Source: Methanoculleus bourgensis MS2
GTDB taxonomy: Archaea > Halobacteriota > Methanomicrobia > Methanomicrobiales > Methanoculleaceae
Assembly (NCBI RefSeq): GCF_000304355.2
Contig: NC_018227.2
Span: forward strand, 620,001-684,000
DNA length: 64,000 nucleotides
Direction of reading: 5' to 3'
Each line of letters opens with the position of its first letter. Positions within the stretch are counted from its first letter, which is position 1. The notes beneath the pieces were generated by a model, which searched no databases, was not told the origin of the DNA, and saw nothing but the letters and a program-made list of their open reading frames with translations. This document shows, in pieces, positions 7,958 through 16,851 of this stretch. The position numbers and the translations under genes are program-made.

Positions 7958-8644
7958 TCATTCCCTGTCGGTCTCCGGCGACCACCCGAGCGCCGAGACC
8001 AGGCGGGCGATCAGGACCGCTATGTAGATGGTCCCACTCGCGGCCTCGAGCAGGGCGAGCGACCGGGCCTGGTTGGTGATCGGCGTGATATCGCCGTAGC
8101 CGAGCGTCGCGAGGGTGACGAAACTGAAGTAGATGAACTCGGGGAACGCGAAGGTGCCGTCAGGGTTATGCCCGGGATCGGCCGTAAACGATCCCGGATG
8201 GATGCTCTCGACGAGGTCGTAGGCGGTTGCCCAGGTGAGGCCCATGAGGAGGTAGACGGAGACTGCCCCGTAGATGGTGTCGGTGGTGATCTTTTTGGTC
8301 GTGAGCACCCGGAAGAGGACGATAAGTGCGGTGAAGGCATAGAAAAGAACTGTAAAGACGCTCCCGGCGCTGTCGAGGGCGGGGACCCCGGTGGCGAGGT
8401 AGAGCCACCCGAGGAGAAAGGCGGGGACCGCGAGGAGGACTGCGATCACGACCTGCCGGCGGCGGTAACTCACAGCGTAGACCCCGGTGATCAGGATGAT
8501 TGATGAGAGTACTGTCAGGGCGATTGGGCCGGTCGGCCCCGCAACCACATAGGGGTATATGACGAGGAGAAGGATGAGCGATGCCAGCAGGTAGTGAAAC
8601 TGCCTCGCCCTGGCGCGGGCGAGAAACCTGGCGAAAGGCCTCAC
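7958..8644 (-). CDS. Potassium-channel-like membrane protein
   Basis: About 228 residues with several membrane helices and a pore loop carrying the K+ selectivity filter (FVTLATLGYGDITPI), then a final helix. The GTG at 8644 is chosen because a GGGGAGGAG ribosome site precedes it and it removes a 100-bp overlap with the kinase gene. The longer frame starting at 8770 would be Arg/Pro-rich and unlikely. There is no RCK/TrkA regulatory domain. It is third in an apparent operon after wHTH-FHA and the Ser/Thr kinase, so channel control by phosphorylation is a reasonable guess. Confidence 0.87.
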   Translation of the reverse strand: MRPFARFLARARARQFHYLLASLILLLVIYPYVVAGPTGPIALTVLSSIILITGVYAVSYRRRQVVIAVLLAVPAFLLGWLYLATGVPALDSAGSVFTVLFYAFTALIVLFRVLTTKKITTDTIYGAVSVYLLMGLTWATAYDLVESIHPGSFTADPGHNPDGTFAFPEFIYFSFVTLATLGYGDITPITNQARSLALLEAASGTIYIAVLIARLVSALGWSPETDRE

Positions 8645-8667
8645 TCTGTTCTCCTCCCCCCGGCGGG

Positions 8668-10044
8668 TCACGTCAGCGTCTTGTCGCCCGCTTCCCTCAT
8701 CAGGGTTTCGATCGCGTCCAGCACTTCCCGGGCAGACTGGTAGCGGTCGGCCGGGTCTTTTGCGAGGCACCTGAGGATGATTGGGTCAAGTTCCGCGAGT
8801 CCCTCCTCGATCAGGGAGGGAGGAGCTGGTTGCTCATGGAGGACCGCCCCGGCAAACCCGGCGAGGTTCTCACCGGCAAAGGGGGTCTTCCCGGTCACCA
8901 GTTCGTAGAAGACGACGCCGAGCTGGTAGATGTCGGTCCGGGCATCGGTCCTCCCGAACCGCTCGGGCGCGATCTGCTCCGGGGCCGCATACGCGAGGGT
9001 GAACCCGGCGACGGTGGTATCCCGGCTCGCCTCCAGCGTCGTGCTCATGCCCCAGTCGGTGATCTTCGGGGAGAGGTCGCCCGCGAGAAGGATGTTCCCG
9101 GGCTTGATGTCGCGGTGGATGACGCCCCGCTCATGGGCGTAGGCAAGCCCTGCGGCGATGCCTGCAGCGATGCGGGCAGCGGTCTCCACGGGGAGCGGTT
9201 TTTCCACGTCACCCAGGGTCCGGGGCAGATACTCCATCTCGACGAAGGGCACCGGGAGGATGTTGACCGAGTAGACTGCCACGATGTTTGGGTGGGTGAG
9301 GTCTTCCCAGAACCGCATCTCCTTCATGAAGGTCCTGCCGGTGGCCTCGTCATAGGTGACCGGGATCTTCACAGCCACCTCCCGCCCGTCGTCACGCCTG
9401 ACCGCCCGGAAGACCTGCCCGAGCCCGCCCCTCCCGACGAAGGCGACCTGGTCGTAGCGTTCTGCAAGCTCGGGCGGGAACCCGGGCGGGTGGGAGGGGA
9501 TGGTCTGGTATGCGCCGGGGAGGATGGTTGCGGCTGACGCCGTTTCCTCCCCGGGCAGTCTCTTCAGGTACCAGGCGAGCGCGGCGGTGCCGGAGACCAG
9601 GAGGAGAATGATCAGGAGGATGTCGAACCAGGGGAGACGGTCAGAGGCGGCCCCCTGCCCGCCCTGGCCGGGATTTTTACCGGCAGCAGCGCCCATGTCC
9701 GGCGTCTCGGTCTGCGGGTTGATGGGCGTTGTGGTCTCTTCGGCGGTGGGTGTTGCTTCTGGTGTCTCTGTTTGCGATATATCAGGTGTTACGGTCTCCT
9801 CAGGGGTTGGCGTCGCTTCGGGCGTAACCCTGCCCTTGTTCTGGCCGGTGTTCTTTCCGGGATTGGTGGCCGTATCTTCGTTCGGCGTCTTGCTGGCGGC
9901 CTCGATGCCCCGTGGGTCGGCGTTTGAGTGCTCCGGGGGTCCCCCCGCTCCCGAGACAACGGGAGATGCGGCAACAAGGAAGAGGGCGGCGAGCAGGATC
10001 AGGACGGCGGCGCGTTCACCCCGCCCGGCCCGTTCAGGCCGCAT
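8668..10044 (-). CDS. Membrane-anchored Ser/Thr protein kinase (Hanks type)
   Basis: About 458 residues. A signal/anchor helix (AAVLILLAALFLVAASPVV) is followed by an external Thr/Pro/Glu-rich low-complexity linker (residues about 40-140), a second membrane helix (FDILLIILLLVSGTAALAWYL) and a cytoplasmic kinase domain. Kinase motifs are present: glycine loop VGRGGLGQVF, catalytic Lys in VAVKIP, HRDIKPGNIL, and DWG instead of DFG, followed by an APE-type segment. The N terminus lies outside the membrane without an obvious ligand domain. ATG at 10044 overlaps the end of the FHA gene by 11 bp. Confidence 0.92.
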   Translation of the reverse strand: MRPERAGRGERAAVLILLAALFLVAASPVVSGAGGPPEHSNADPRGIEAASKTPNEDTATNPGKNTGQNKGRVTPEATPTPEETVTPDISQTETPEATPTAEETTTPINPQTETPDMGAAAGKNPGQGGQGAASDRLPWFDILLIILLLVSGTAALAWYLKRLPGEETASAATILPGAYQTIPSHPPGFPPELAERYDQVAFVGRGGLGQVFRAVRRDDGREVAVKIPVTYDEATGRTFMKEMRFWEDLTHPNIVAVYSVNILPVPFVEMEYLPRTLGDVEKPLPVETAARIAAGIAAGLAYAHERGVIHRDIKPGNILLAGDLSPKITDWGMSTTLEASRDTTVAGFTLAYAAPEQIAPERFGRTDARTDIYQLGVVFYELVTGKTPFAGENLAGFAGAVLHEQPAPPSLIEEGLAELDPIILRCLAKDPADRYQSAREVLDAIETLMREAGDKTLT

Positions 10045-10837
10045 CTGACGGCGGCACCCCCCCGGGAACAACGAAGACGAGGGTTGCCCCCGGCGCTCCT
10101 TTCGCGAGTTCGATGAGATCCCCATCGTGGAGTTCCCGCCGCTTGCCCCGGTCAAGCGGCGTGCCGTTCACGAAGGTGCCGCCTGTGCTGCCGCTGTCCT
10201 CGATGAACCTGGCATCAGCCCGCCGGGTGATCCGGGCGTGCGGCCGTGATACCCGGGTGACTGCTGCGTATTCTTCGCTGAGGATGATATCGCGCTTCGG
10301 GTCGGACCGGCCGGGCGCGTCAGGGTCCACCCGCCCTATGGCGATGGTGTCGTGTTCGATCGGGAAGACCTTTCCGTCCTCAACCCCGCCGAGGAGGATG
10401 ACGACCGGGCGCTGCCCGAAGAACTCTCCCGAGAACGTCTCCCGAACCCCGGCAAGTTTCTTTGCGAGCACGGCATCCGTAAGCGTCAGTTTCAGGTTCG
10501 CAAACAGCCCGAGGCTCCTGGTGATCGCTTCAAGGCCCCCGGGCACGAGCGAATATTTCCAGACCGGGTGGATCCCTTTTGAGGTCGGGCGGGAGAGGCC
10601 CGCCTCCTTCCGGACAACGCCGATACTCAGGAGTTTGTCGAGGTGCTTCTTTGTGTTCTCATAACTCGTCTCGATCTCGGATGAGATCTGCCGGACGTCT
10701 TTCGGCGTCCGTTCGATGACCTTCAGGATCTTTAAGCGTGTGCTGCTGCTCAACACGTCCAGGTATTCGGAGAGTTCCTGCAGGTCGTCACTGTCTATAT
10801 CGAGGATAAGTGTCCTTGAGTCATCATCGCCGGTCAT
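10034..10837 (-). CDS. Winged-helix plus FHA domain regulator
   Basis: 267 residues. Residues about 20-110 form an ArsR-like winged helix (LDVLSSSTRLKILKVIE). Residues about 160-260 form an FHA domain with its signature (IAIGRVDP, SRPHARI, DSGSTGGTFVNG), which binds phosphothreonine. The gene precedes and overlaps the membrane Ser/Thr kinase gene, suggesting that the kinase phosphorylates this regulator, or a partner it binds, to control transcription. A GGCAGGAG ribosome site precedes the ATG. Confidence 0.9.
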   Translation of the reverse strand: MTGDDDSRTLILDIDSDDLQELSEYLDVLSSSTRLKILKVIERTPKDVRQISSEIETSYENTKKHLDKLLSIGVVRKEAGLSRPTSKGIHPVWKYSLVPGGLEAITRSLGLFANLKLTLTDAVLAKKLAGVRETFSGEFFGQRPVVILLGGVEDGKVFPIEHDTIAIGRVDPDAPGRSDPKRDIILSEEYAAVTRVSRPHARITRRADARFIEDSGSTGGTFVNGTPLDRGKRRELHDGDLIELAKGAPGATLVFVVPGGVPPSDAA

Positions 10838-11024
10838 GCGCTTCTCCTGCCTGCCAATCTATTGATGTATGTTTTTTGCGAGCCCGCTGATGAAGGTTAT
10901 GCACTCTACCGGCACCGGGCCGCCCGGTCGTACCTCCGGTGCAGTCTCATCGGCGTTCCAAAGTCAGATCGTCCGGCTCCGGCCCGGGATCATGTTTATG
11001 TCAGATGCCTGATCAGGGGGGCCC

Positions 11025-11309
11025 ATGCTCGGAGATACCCAGGCAATGCAGCAGCGGGCTGTGATGGTTGAGGTTGAGGAGATGATCCAGTCGACGCCTG
11101 ACTATGCGGATGTCAGGGAGGCACTCCAGTCGTTGAATTTCATACCAGAACGGGATAATGCCGATATCGCGATCTGGGTCCAGCCCGATCTCAGGATCTT
11201 CGTCCTGCTCCAGATGAACCTCGGAGGCGGGTATGCTGGCTACAAGGTCGCTACCTACGATGAACTTGGAGGCCCCGGGAGGGATTTTGCCGGCTACAAT
11301 GCGCGATAA
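11025..11309 (+). CDS. Small conserved-type hypothetical protein (paralogue 1)
   Basis: 94 residues, acidic, with no membrane segment. It shares a layout with the next gene: an N-terminal helix, then a pattern like ADIAIWVQPDLRIFVLLQMN corresponding to PALAIWESSDYELFVMVHIN. The two are diverged tandem paralogues. A TATA-like TTTATG lies about 30 bp upstream in both. Function unknown. Confidence 0.65.
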   Translation: MLGDTQAMQQRAVMVEVEEMIQSTPDYADVREALQSLNFIPERDNADIAIWVQPDLRIFVLLQMNLGGGYAGYKVATYDELGGPGRDFAGYNAR

Positions 11310-11396
11310 GGGCTCCTCGCCAGCCTCCACCCCCACCACGTTCAGTCCTTTTCTGCCGGGTCAGGTTTATGAGTGGGAACGCGGTATGGTGCTCGT

Positions 11397-11666
11397 ATGC
11401 GCAATACGGGTATACTGGTTGACCGGGAGGAGCAGGAAGCCATGAGGGGCCGGGTCAGGGAGATCATCACCGGAGGCGCCACCTACGGCGAGATCCGGGA
11501 TGGGCTACGGAACCTGGGGTTTTGGGCGAAGGAGGATAAACCGGCCCTTGCCATCTGGGAGAGCAGCGATTACGAACTCTTCGTGATGGTCCATATCAAC
11601 CCGGAGAGCGGGAGGCTGCGGGACTACGAGGTGAAGACGTTTGAGGAGATGGAGGGGTACGAGTAG
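11397..11666 (+). CDS. Small conserved-type hypothetical protein (paralogue 2)
   Basis: 89 residues. The ATG at 11397 is preferred; the frame can be extended to 11373. No ribosome site is visible but a TTTATG box lies about 27 bp upstream, so the transcript is probably leaderless. Homologous in layout to the gene at 11025. Function unknown. Confidence 0.65.
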   Translation: MRNTGILVDREEQEAMRGRVREIITGGATYGEIRDGLRNLGFWAKEDKPALAIWESSDYELFVMVHINPESGRLRDYEVKTFEEMEGYE

Positions 11667-11675
11667 CCTGGGGCT

Positions 11676-12116
11676 TCACGTCTCCCCCGGCGGGTCGGCG
11701 AAGAGCGCGATGTAGCCGCCGATGAGCACGACGATGAAGACAAGGATGTAGATCAGGAGCGCAAGCGTTCCTGTGAATATGGCGAAGAACCCGATACCAG
11801 TGATCTCGCCTACGAGCAGGAAGAGCCGGAAGAGGAACATGACCGTGAAGACGGCACCGACGGCGCCAAAGACCGGGCCCGGCAGGTTCAGGGGAAAGGT
11901 CAGGGCGCCGAAGAGGTCGCCGACCAGGAAGATCACCGCGATCAGGATGAGGAGCCCGATGTTGGCGTTGAGGAACTCCACCACGCGGAGGAACGTCAGG
12001 CTCTGGACGTAGCCGGTAAGGGCGTTTAAGATGGCGAGCAAGATCAGGAAGATGACGATCCCGGCGATCCTTGATATAAGGATGGTGAAGAACGATTCCT
12101 TTTTGCGTTCACCCAT
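11676..12116 (-). CDS. Small polytopic membrane protein
   Basis: About 146 residues with four hydrophobic helices (for example IAGIVIFLILLAILNAL, IGLLILIAVIFLVG, FGAVGAVFTVMFLFRLFLL, TLALLIYILVFIVVLIGGYIALF). No family recognised. The start is placed at ATG 12116 (MGERKKES); the upstream frame to 12134 would be encoded by MITE end sequence. The MITE copy E abuts this ATG, so the native leader and any ribosome site have been displaced. Confidence 0.75.
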   Translation of the reverse strand: MGERKKESFFTILISRIAGIVIFLILLAILNALTGYVQSLTFLRVVEFLNANIGLLILIAVIFLVGDLFGALTFPLNLPGPVFGAVGAVFTVMFLFRLFLLVGEITGIGFFAIFTGTLALLIYILVFIVVLIGGYIALFADPPGET

Positions 12117-12117
12117 A

Positions 12118-12282
12118 CTGCTGCACCATTTCATCTAATATTGCCCATGCAATACCGCCTCTCGCGCTCTCGCGCGAAGTCCGTGTAGTTCCTCCCAACC
12201 GGAACCCTTCGCGCTCTTCGCGGCTTCGCGTGAAACTGGCGATCACTCCCATGCCCCCTCCAGGTAAGGTGAAATGCTCTAC
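12118..12282. repeat. MITE-like repeat, copy E (165 bp)
   Basis: Flanked by TA at 12116-12117 and 12283-12284. The left end CTGCACCATTTCATCT and the right end (inward GTAGAGCATTTCACCT) are inverted repeats. The core aligns with copy B and with the reverse of copy C. The left TA touches the start codon of the membrane-protein gene on the minus strand. Confidence 0.75.
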
Positions 12283-12387
12283 TACCGGGGGAAGTATCCT
12301 CCACCCTTATGGAGCTAACGGCCCACCCCGATAACCGCAACGTTCAAGTAGCCTCCGGCAGGACTAAACCTCTGGAGCGCGGTAATC

Positions 12388-14136
12388 GTGAAATTCGCAA
12401 CCCTTGCCTCCTGCTTTGAGAGGCTAAACGTCACATCGTCCCGGAACGATATGACCGCCCTCCTCGCGCGGCTCCTCGCCGGGGCGTCTCCGGACGAGAT
12501 CGGCATCGTCTGCTACTTCACGCTCGGGGCGATCGCGCCAGGATACAGCGGGTTGACCCCGGGCATCGGGGAGCGGACCGCAGCGGCGGCGATCGCCCTT
12601 GCGGGCAGCGTCGACCCTGCAGCGGTCGAGGCGGCGGCCCGGGAACTCGGCGACTATGGGGACGCCGCCGCCCGCCTGACCGTGGCGCCCCCGGAGGGAT
12701 CCACCGGACCGCTCAGGGTCACGGACGTCCACCGCGGCTTTATGGAGATCGCCCGGGCATCGGGTCCTGGTTCGGCCGACCGGAAGACGCGGGTTCTCGC
12801 CGCGATGCTCGCCGCCGCCACGCCCCCGGAGCGGCGCTACCTGGTCAGGCTTGCCACCGGGGAGATGCGGCTCGGCGTCGGGGATATGACGCTCCTCGAT
12901 GCGCTGGCGGAGGCGTTCCTGGGGTCGAAGGCAGAGCGCCCGCCCCTCGAGCACGCCTACAACATCTCTTCAGACGTCGGCCTCGTGGCCCGGACGCTCC
13001 AGGAATCGGGTCTCGCGGGGGTCTCGGCGATACCGGTCACCCTGCACCACCCCATCAGGCCGATGCTCACCCAGCGGGTCTCCCGGATATCAGAGATCCC
13101 TGAGCGGATCGGCTCCCGGGTCATCGCCGTCGAGGAAAAGTACGACGGTGAGCGGGTCCAGGCCCACAAAGACGGCGACGACGTCACCCTCTTCTCACGG
13201 CGGCTGACTGATGTCACCCACCAGTATCCCGACATCGTCCGGCACATCCGGCGGTGCGTCACGGCCGATACGGCGATCCTCGACGGCGAGGCGGTCGCGT
13301 TCGACCACGAGACCGGGACCTACCGGCCTTTCCAGACCCTGATGCGGCGGCGCCGGAAGCACCGGGTCAGGGAGGTCGCCGGTGAGATCCCCGCGACCTA
13401 CCGGGTCTTCGACCTCCTCTACGTGAACGGCGAGTCATACCTCCGCCGGAGTTACCCGGACCGGCGTGCGAGGCTCGAAGAGGTCCTCTCCCCTGATGAA
13501 AAGATATCCCCGGCAGACCGCACCCTGACCGGGGATCTCGACGGGATCACGGAGTTCTACCTTGCCTGCATCGAGCGGGGGCTTGAAGGGGTCGTCTGCA
13601 AGTCGTGCGCGGAGGACTCGTTCTACCGGGCGGGGGCGCGGGAATGGCAGTGGATCAAGTGGAAGAGCGATTACGGAACCGAACTTGCCGACACGCTCGA
13701 CCTGGTCGTCGTCGGCGCCAACGCCGGGCGCGGGAAGCGGGCCGGGACCTACGGATCGGTCCTCTGCGCCGCCTACAACCATGAGGAGGATATCTTCCAG
13801 ACGGTCTGCGGCATGGGGACGGGGTTTACCGATGCAGACCTGGCAGACCTCCCCCGACGGTTCGCCGGTGTCCGGGTGGACCGGCAACCTGCCCGGGTGA
13901 TGGTGACCCCACAGGCCGTGCCTGACTTCTGGTTCGCACCGGCCCGGGTGGTCGAGGTGCTGGGGCTTGAGATCACCGAAAGCCCGGTCCATACCTGCAA
14001 CTGGGACCCCGAGTGGCGGCGGGGGCTTGCCCTCAGGTTCCCAAGGTTTGTGCGGTGGCGGGACGAGAAGAGCCCGGAAGCGGCAACGACGACCGCCGAG
14101 GTCGCGGCGATGTTCCGCAGGCGGCGGGAGGGGTAG
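12388..14136 (+). CDS. lig: ATP-dependent DNA ligase
   Basis: 582 residues. An N-terminal ligase domain (residues 1-200) is followed by the adenylation domain with nucleotidyl-acceptor Lys at about residue 251 (VEEKYDGERVQ). Motifs AILDGEAVAF, EGVVCKS and the C-terminal OB-fold (WIKWKSDYG onward) are present. It seals nicks in replication and repair using ATP. Translation starts at GTG 12388. It lies 2 bp upstream of a PolX-family polymerase gene, so a repair operon is likely. Length is typical for archaeal ligases. Confidence 0.96.
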   Translation: MKFATLASCFERLNVTSSRNDMTALLARLLAGASPDEIGIVCYFTLGAIAPGYSGLTPGIGERTAAAAIALAGSVDPAAVEAAARELGDYGDAAARLTVAPPEGSTGPLRVTDVHRGFMEIARASGPGSADRKTRVLAAMLAAATPPERRYLVRLATGEMRLGVGDMTLLDALAEAFLGSKAERPPLEHAYNISSDVGLVARTLQESGLAGVSAIPVTLHHPIRPMLTQRVSRISEIPERIGSRVIAVEEKYDGERVQAHKDGDDVTLFSRRLTDVTHQYPDIVRHIRRCVTADTAILDGEAVAFDHETGTYRPFQTLMRRRRKHRVREVAGEIPATYRVFDLLYVNGESYLRRSYPDRRARLEEVLSPDEKISPADRTLTGDLDGITEFYLACIERGLEGVVCKSCAEDSFYRAGAREWQWIKWKSDYGTELADTLDLVVVGANAGRGKRAGTYGSVLCAAYNHEEDIFQTVCGMGTGFTDADLADLPRRFAGVRVDRQPARVMVTPQAVPDFWFAPARVVEVLGLEITESPVHTCNWDPEWRRGLALRFPRFVRWRDEKSPEAATTTAEVAAMFRRRREG

Positions 14137-14138
14137 GG

Positions 14139-15872
14139 ATGGAGAGGCTTGCGAGGCTGACCAACATCGAGGTCGCGGCGGTCCTCTACGAGGTCGCCGA
14201 CCTCCTCGAGATCAAGGGCGTCCGGTTCAAACCGCATGCCTACCGGCGGGCGGCGCAGGCGATCGAGACCCTGCCCGAGGATATCGCCGATGTTGCGCGG
14301 GAGGGGCGTCTCGGTGAGATCCCCGGGGTCGGGAAGGGTATCGCCGGAAAGGTCATGGAGGTCGTCGAGACCGGCAGCCTCGGCTATCTCGAATCCCTGC
14401 GTGAAGAACTCCCGGAGGGCGTGCAGGAACTCACCCGGATCGAGGGTATCGGGCCGAAGAAGGCGCTCGTTCTCTCCCGGGAGCTCGGTATCCGGACCAT
14501 CGACGACCTGGAGGCGGCAGCAACGGCAGGCCGGATCCGCGATCTCCCCGGGTTTGGGGAGAAGACCGAGCAGAACATCCTTGCCGGCATCCAGATGAGC
14601 AGGATGGCGGGGAAGCGCCACCTCCTCGGCTACATCCTTCCGACTGCCCGCGTGATCGAGCGACGGCTCTCATCGCTCGGGTCGGTCGGGCAGGTGAGCC
14701 TCGCCGGCTCGATACGCCGCAGGAAGGAGACGATCGGGGACCTTGATCTCCTTGCCACATCCACGCGCCCTGAGGAGGTGATGGAGGTCTTCGCCACCCT
14801 TCCTGGGGTCTCGCGGGTCCTTGCCCGGGGGACGACGAAGACCTCGGTGGTGCTCGAGACCGGGCTCCAGGTCGACCTTCGGGTGGTGGAGGAGAAGCAC
14901 TACGGGGCCGCGCTCCAGTACTTCACCGGATCAAAGGAGCACAACATCGCCCTCCGAAAACTCGCCATCGCACGGAACTGGCGGCTGAACGAGTACGGGC
15001 TCGTTGACCTTGCAGACGGCCGCATGATCGCGGGGGAGGATGAGGCCGGAGTCTACCGGGCCCTCGGTCTCTCCTGGATCGAGCCGGAACTCAGGGAGGA
15101 CCGCGGCGAGATCGAGGCCGCACGGACCGGAACCCTGCCTGATCTCGTCGGGTACGGGTCGATCCGTGGCGACCTCCACGTCCATACTCGCTGGAGCGAG
15201 GGCGCCCACTCGATCGAGGAGATGGCGGAGGCGGCGCAGGGGCTTGGCTATGAGTATATCGCTATCTGCGACCATGCAGAGACCCTCCATATCGCCCGCG
15301 GCCTCTCCCCGGAACGCCTGGCCGACCAGGTGCGCGAGATCGAACGGCTCAACCGGGAGTTTGACGGCGAGTTTACCATCCTTGCCGGGACCGAGTGCAA
15401 CATCGATATGGACGGCAGGATAGACCTCCCTGACAGCATCCTTGCCGACCTCGACGTGGTGGTGGCAAGCGTCCACTCCGGGTTCAAGCAGCCGGAACGG
15501 GAGATGACGGATCGGGTCATCGCGGCGATGCAGAACGATCATGTCGATATCATCGGCCACCCGACCGGCCGGATCCTCCTCTCGCGGGAGCCCTGCCAGA
15601 TCGACCTCGCCACGATCTTTGAGGCCGCTGCAGCCCTCGGCGTCCTCATGGAGATCAACGCGTTCCCGGGAAGGCTTGACCTCTCGGACGTCAACTGCCG
15701 CCTGGCCCAGGGATTCGGCGTTCGGTTCTCACTCGGCTCGGACGCGCACAACCGGGGGAACCTCCGCTACATGGAGTTCGGTGTCGCGACCGCCCGGCGG
15801 GGCTGGCTTGCGGCGGACGATATCGCAAACACCCGTTCACTTGAGGACCTAAGAGGGTTCTTGCGCTCTTAG
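14139..15872 (+). CDS. polX: Family X DNA polymerase with PHP domain
   Basis: 577 residues. Helix-hairpin-helix motifs near residues 50-150 (GEIPGVGKGIAGK, EGIGPKKALVL, LPGFGEKTEQNIL) are followed by the PolX palm with the metal-binding GSIRRRKETIGDLDLL near residue 190. A C-terminal PHP domain carries the metal-binding GDLHVHTRWSEG near 345 and CDHAETL, giving 3'-5' exonuclease or AP-endonuclease activity in relatives. It probably works in base-excision repair with the ligase encoded just upstream. The ATG at 14139 is chosen over an upstream extension that runs inside the ligase gene. Confidence 0.95.
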   Translation: MERLARLTNIEVAAVLYEVADLLEIKGVRFKPHAYRRAAQAIETLPEDIADVAREGRLGEIPGVGKGIAGKVMEVVETGSLGYLESLREELPEGVQELTRIEGIGPKKALVLSRELGIRTIDDLEAAATAGRIRDLPGFGEKTEQNILAGIQMSRMAGKRHLLGYILPTARVIERRLSSLGSVGQVSLAGSIRRRKETIGDLDLLATSTRPEEVMEVFATLPGVSRVLARGTTKTSVVLETGLQVDLRVVEEKHYGAALQYFTGSKEHNIALRKLAIARNWRLNEYGLVDLADGRMIAGEDEAGVYRALGLSWIEPELREDRGEIEAARTGTLPDLVGYGSIRGDLHVHTRWSEGAHSIEEMAEAAQGLGYEYIAICDHAETLHIARGLSPERLADQVREIERLNREFDGEFTILAGTECNIDMDGRIDLPDSILADLDVVVASVHSGFKQPEREMTDRVIAAMQNDHVDIIGHPTGRILLSREPCQIDLATIFEAAAALGVLMEINAFPGRLDLSDVNCRLAQGFGVRFSLGSDAHNRGNLRYMEFGVATARRGWLAADDIANTRSLEDLRGFLRS

Positions 15873-16324
15873 AGCGGGCGACCGGAGGTTACCTGCTGGA
15901 CGATATCCACAAGCTGGATGTCAAACGTCAGGGGTTGACCGGCCAGCGGGTGGTTGGCGTCCAGCGTCACGGTCGACTCTGAGACGTCGCTGACGGTGAC
16001 GATGGCCACCCTGCCGCCCGACTGCTGGATCTGGAGTTGCTGGCCCGGTTCCGGGTTGATGTCAGCCGGGAACTGGTCCCGGTCTACCGAAAGTGTCATA
16101 TCGTCACGGTGGGGGCCGTAAGCCTCTTCGGGCGGGATCCGTGCGGTCTTCGTCTCTCCCGGTTCCATGCCGATCACAGCCTGCTCGAACCCCGGGATGA
16201 TCTCCCCCTCACCGATGGTGAACTCCATGGGAGCTCTCTCGCTGGAGGTGTCAAAGACCGTGCCATCTTCGAGTTTTCCGGTGTAATGCACCCTGACGGT
16301 GTCGCCTTCTTTTGCCTGTGCCAT
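15869..16324 (-). CDS. FKBP/SlyD-type peptidyl-prolyl cis-trans isomerase
   Basis: 151 residues. The FKBP fold (VRVHYTGKLEDGTVFDTS) is followed by the inserted IF domain (residues about 70-125) typical of short archaeal/SlyD-like FKBPs, and the closing strand FDIQLVDI. It acts as a cytoplasmic folding catalyst and chaperone. It is convergent with polX: the two stop codons overlap within the palindrome CGCTCTTAGAGCG (15864-15876). Confidence 0.94.
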   Translation of the reverse strand: MAQAKEGDTVRVHYTGKLEDGTVFDTSSERAPMEFTIGEGEIIPGFEQAVIGMEPGETKTARIPPEEAYGPHRDDMTLSVDRDQFPADINPEPGQQLQIQQSGGRVAIVTVSDVSESTVTLDANHPLAGQPLTFDIQLVDIVQQVTSGRPL

Positions 16325-16851
16325 ACCTTACATCACCGGTGGGTGGTGATCGCGGATGATATTTATGCGTGATGGTCGGGCCCGGGGATGCCGGTTTTTG
16401 TGGAATCTCCCCGTATTTTGGGATTTCCGGGAAGATGCGTGCTTGATACGACCTGCCGCTCTTACGACTTCGCGCAGGGCGCTATCACGCCCGGGGCGTC
16501 CTGCGGTGAAGGAATGCCCGGGTTCACCGGCCCCGCCCGCATCGGTGCAGGGGGGCTTTTACCACGATACGGCGCACCCGGGTTTATGTTGGAGTTTTGC
16601 GCCGCAGGAGCCCCCGCGCTCTCCCATCCCGGACCTTGCAGACGGCCCGGATTCCTGCCCCCTTATTAACTTTTTTCGCATTCCCTGTCTCATCATTATG
16701 TGATGTTTTTCCCTTAAAGCCCGCAAATAATGCCCCGGTCGGCGCAAAGGGTGAGCATGTTTTTTATTTTTATATGGATATATTTATAAATGAGGCCATA
16801 TAGATATTCCATGTAACAGGGTTTTACTGACCTTTGAGGGGAGAACTGCGA
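16325..16851. promoter_or_regulatory. Long intergenic region with the treT promoter
   Basis: A 527-bp gap. No gene is supported in 16330-16700. T-rich stretches near 16670-16720 may be terminator-like. A clear TATA box (TTTATAAA, 16783-16790) lies about 60 bp upstream of the treT start, within a very AT-rich block 16760-16800. GAGGGGAG at 16836-16843 is the ribosome site. Confidence 0.55.

Noticed and set aside
8581-9537. Plus-strand 318-codon gene opposite the kinase
   Set aside because: It mirrors the kinase coding strand and has Gly/Asp/Pro-rich shadow composition; the minus-strand kinase has all its motifs.
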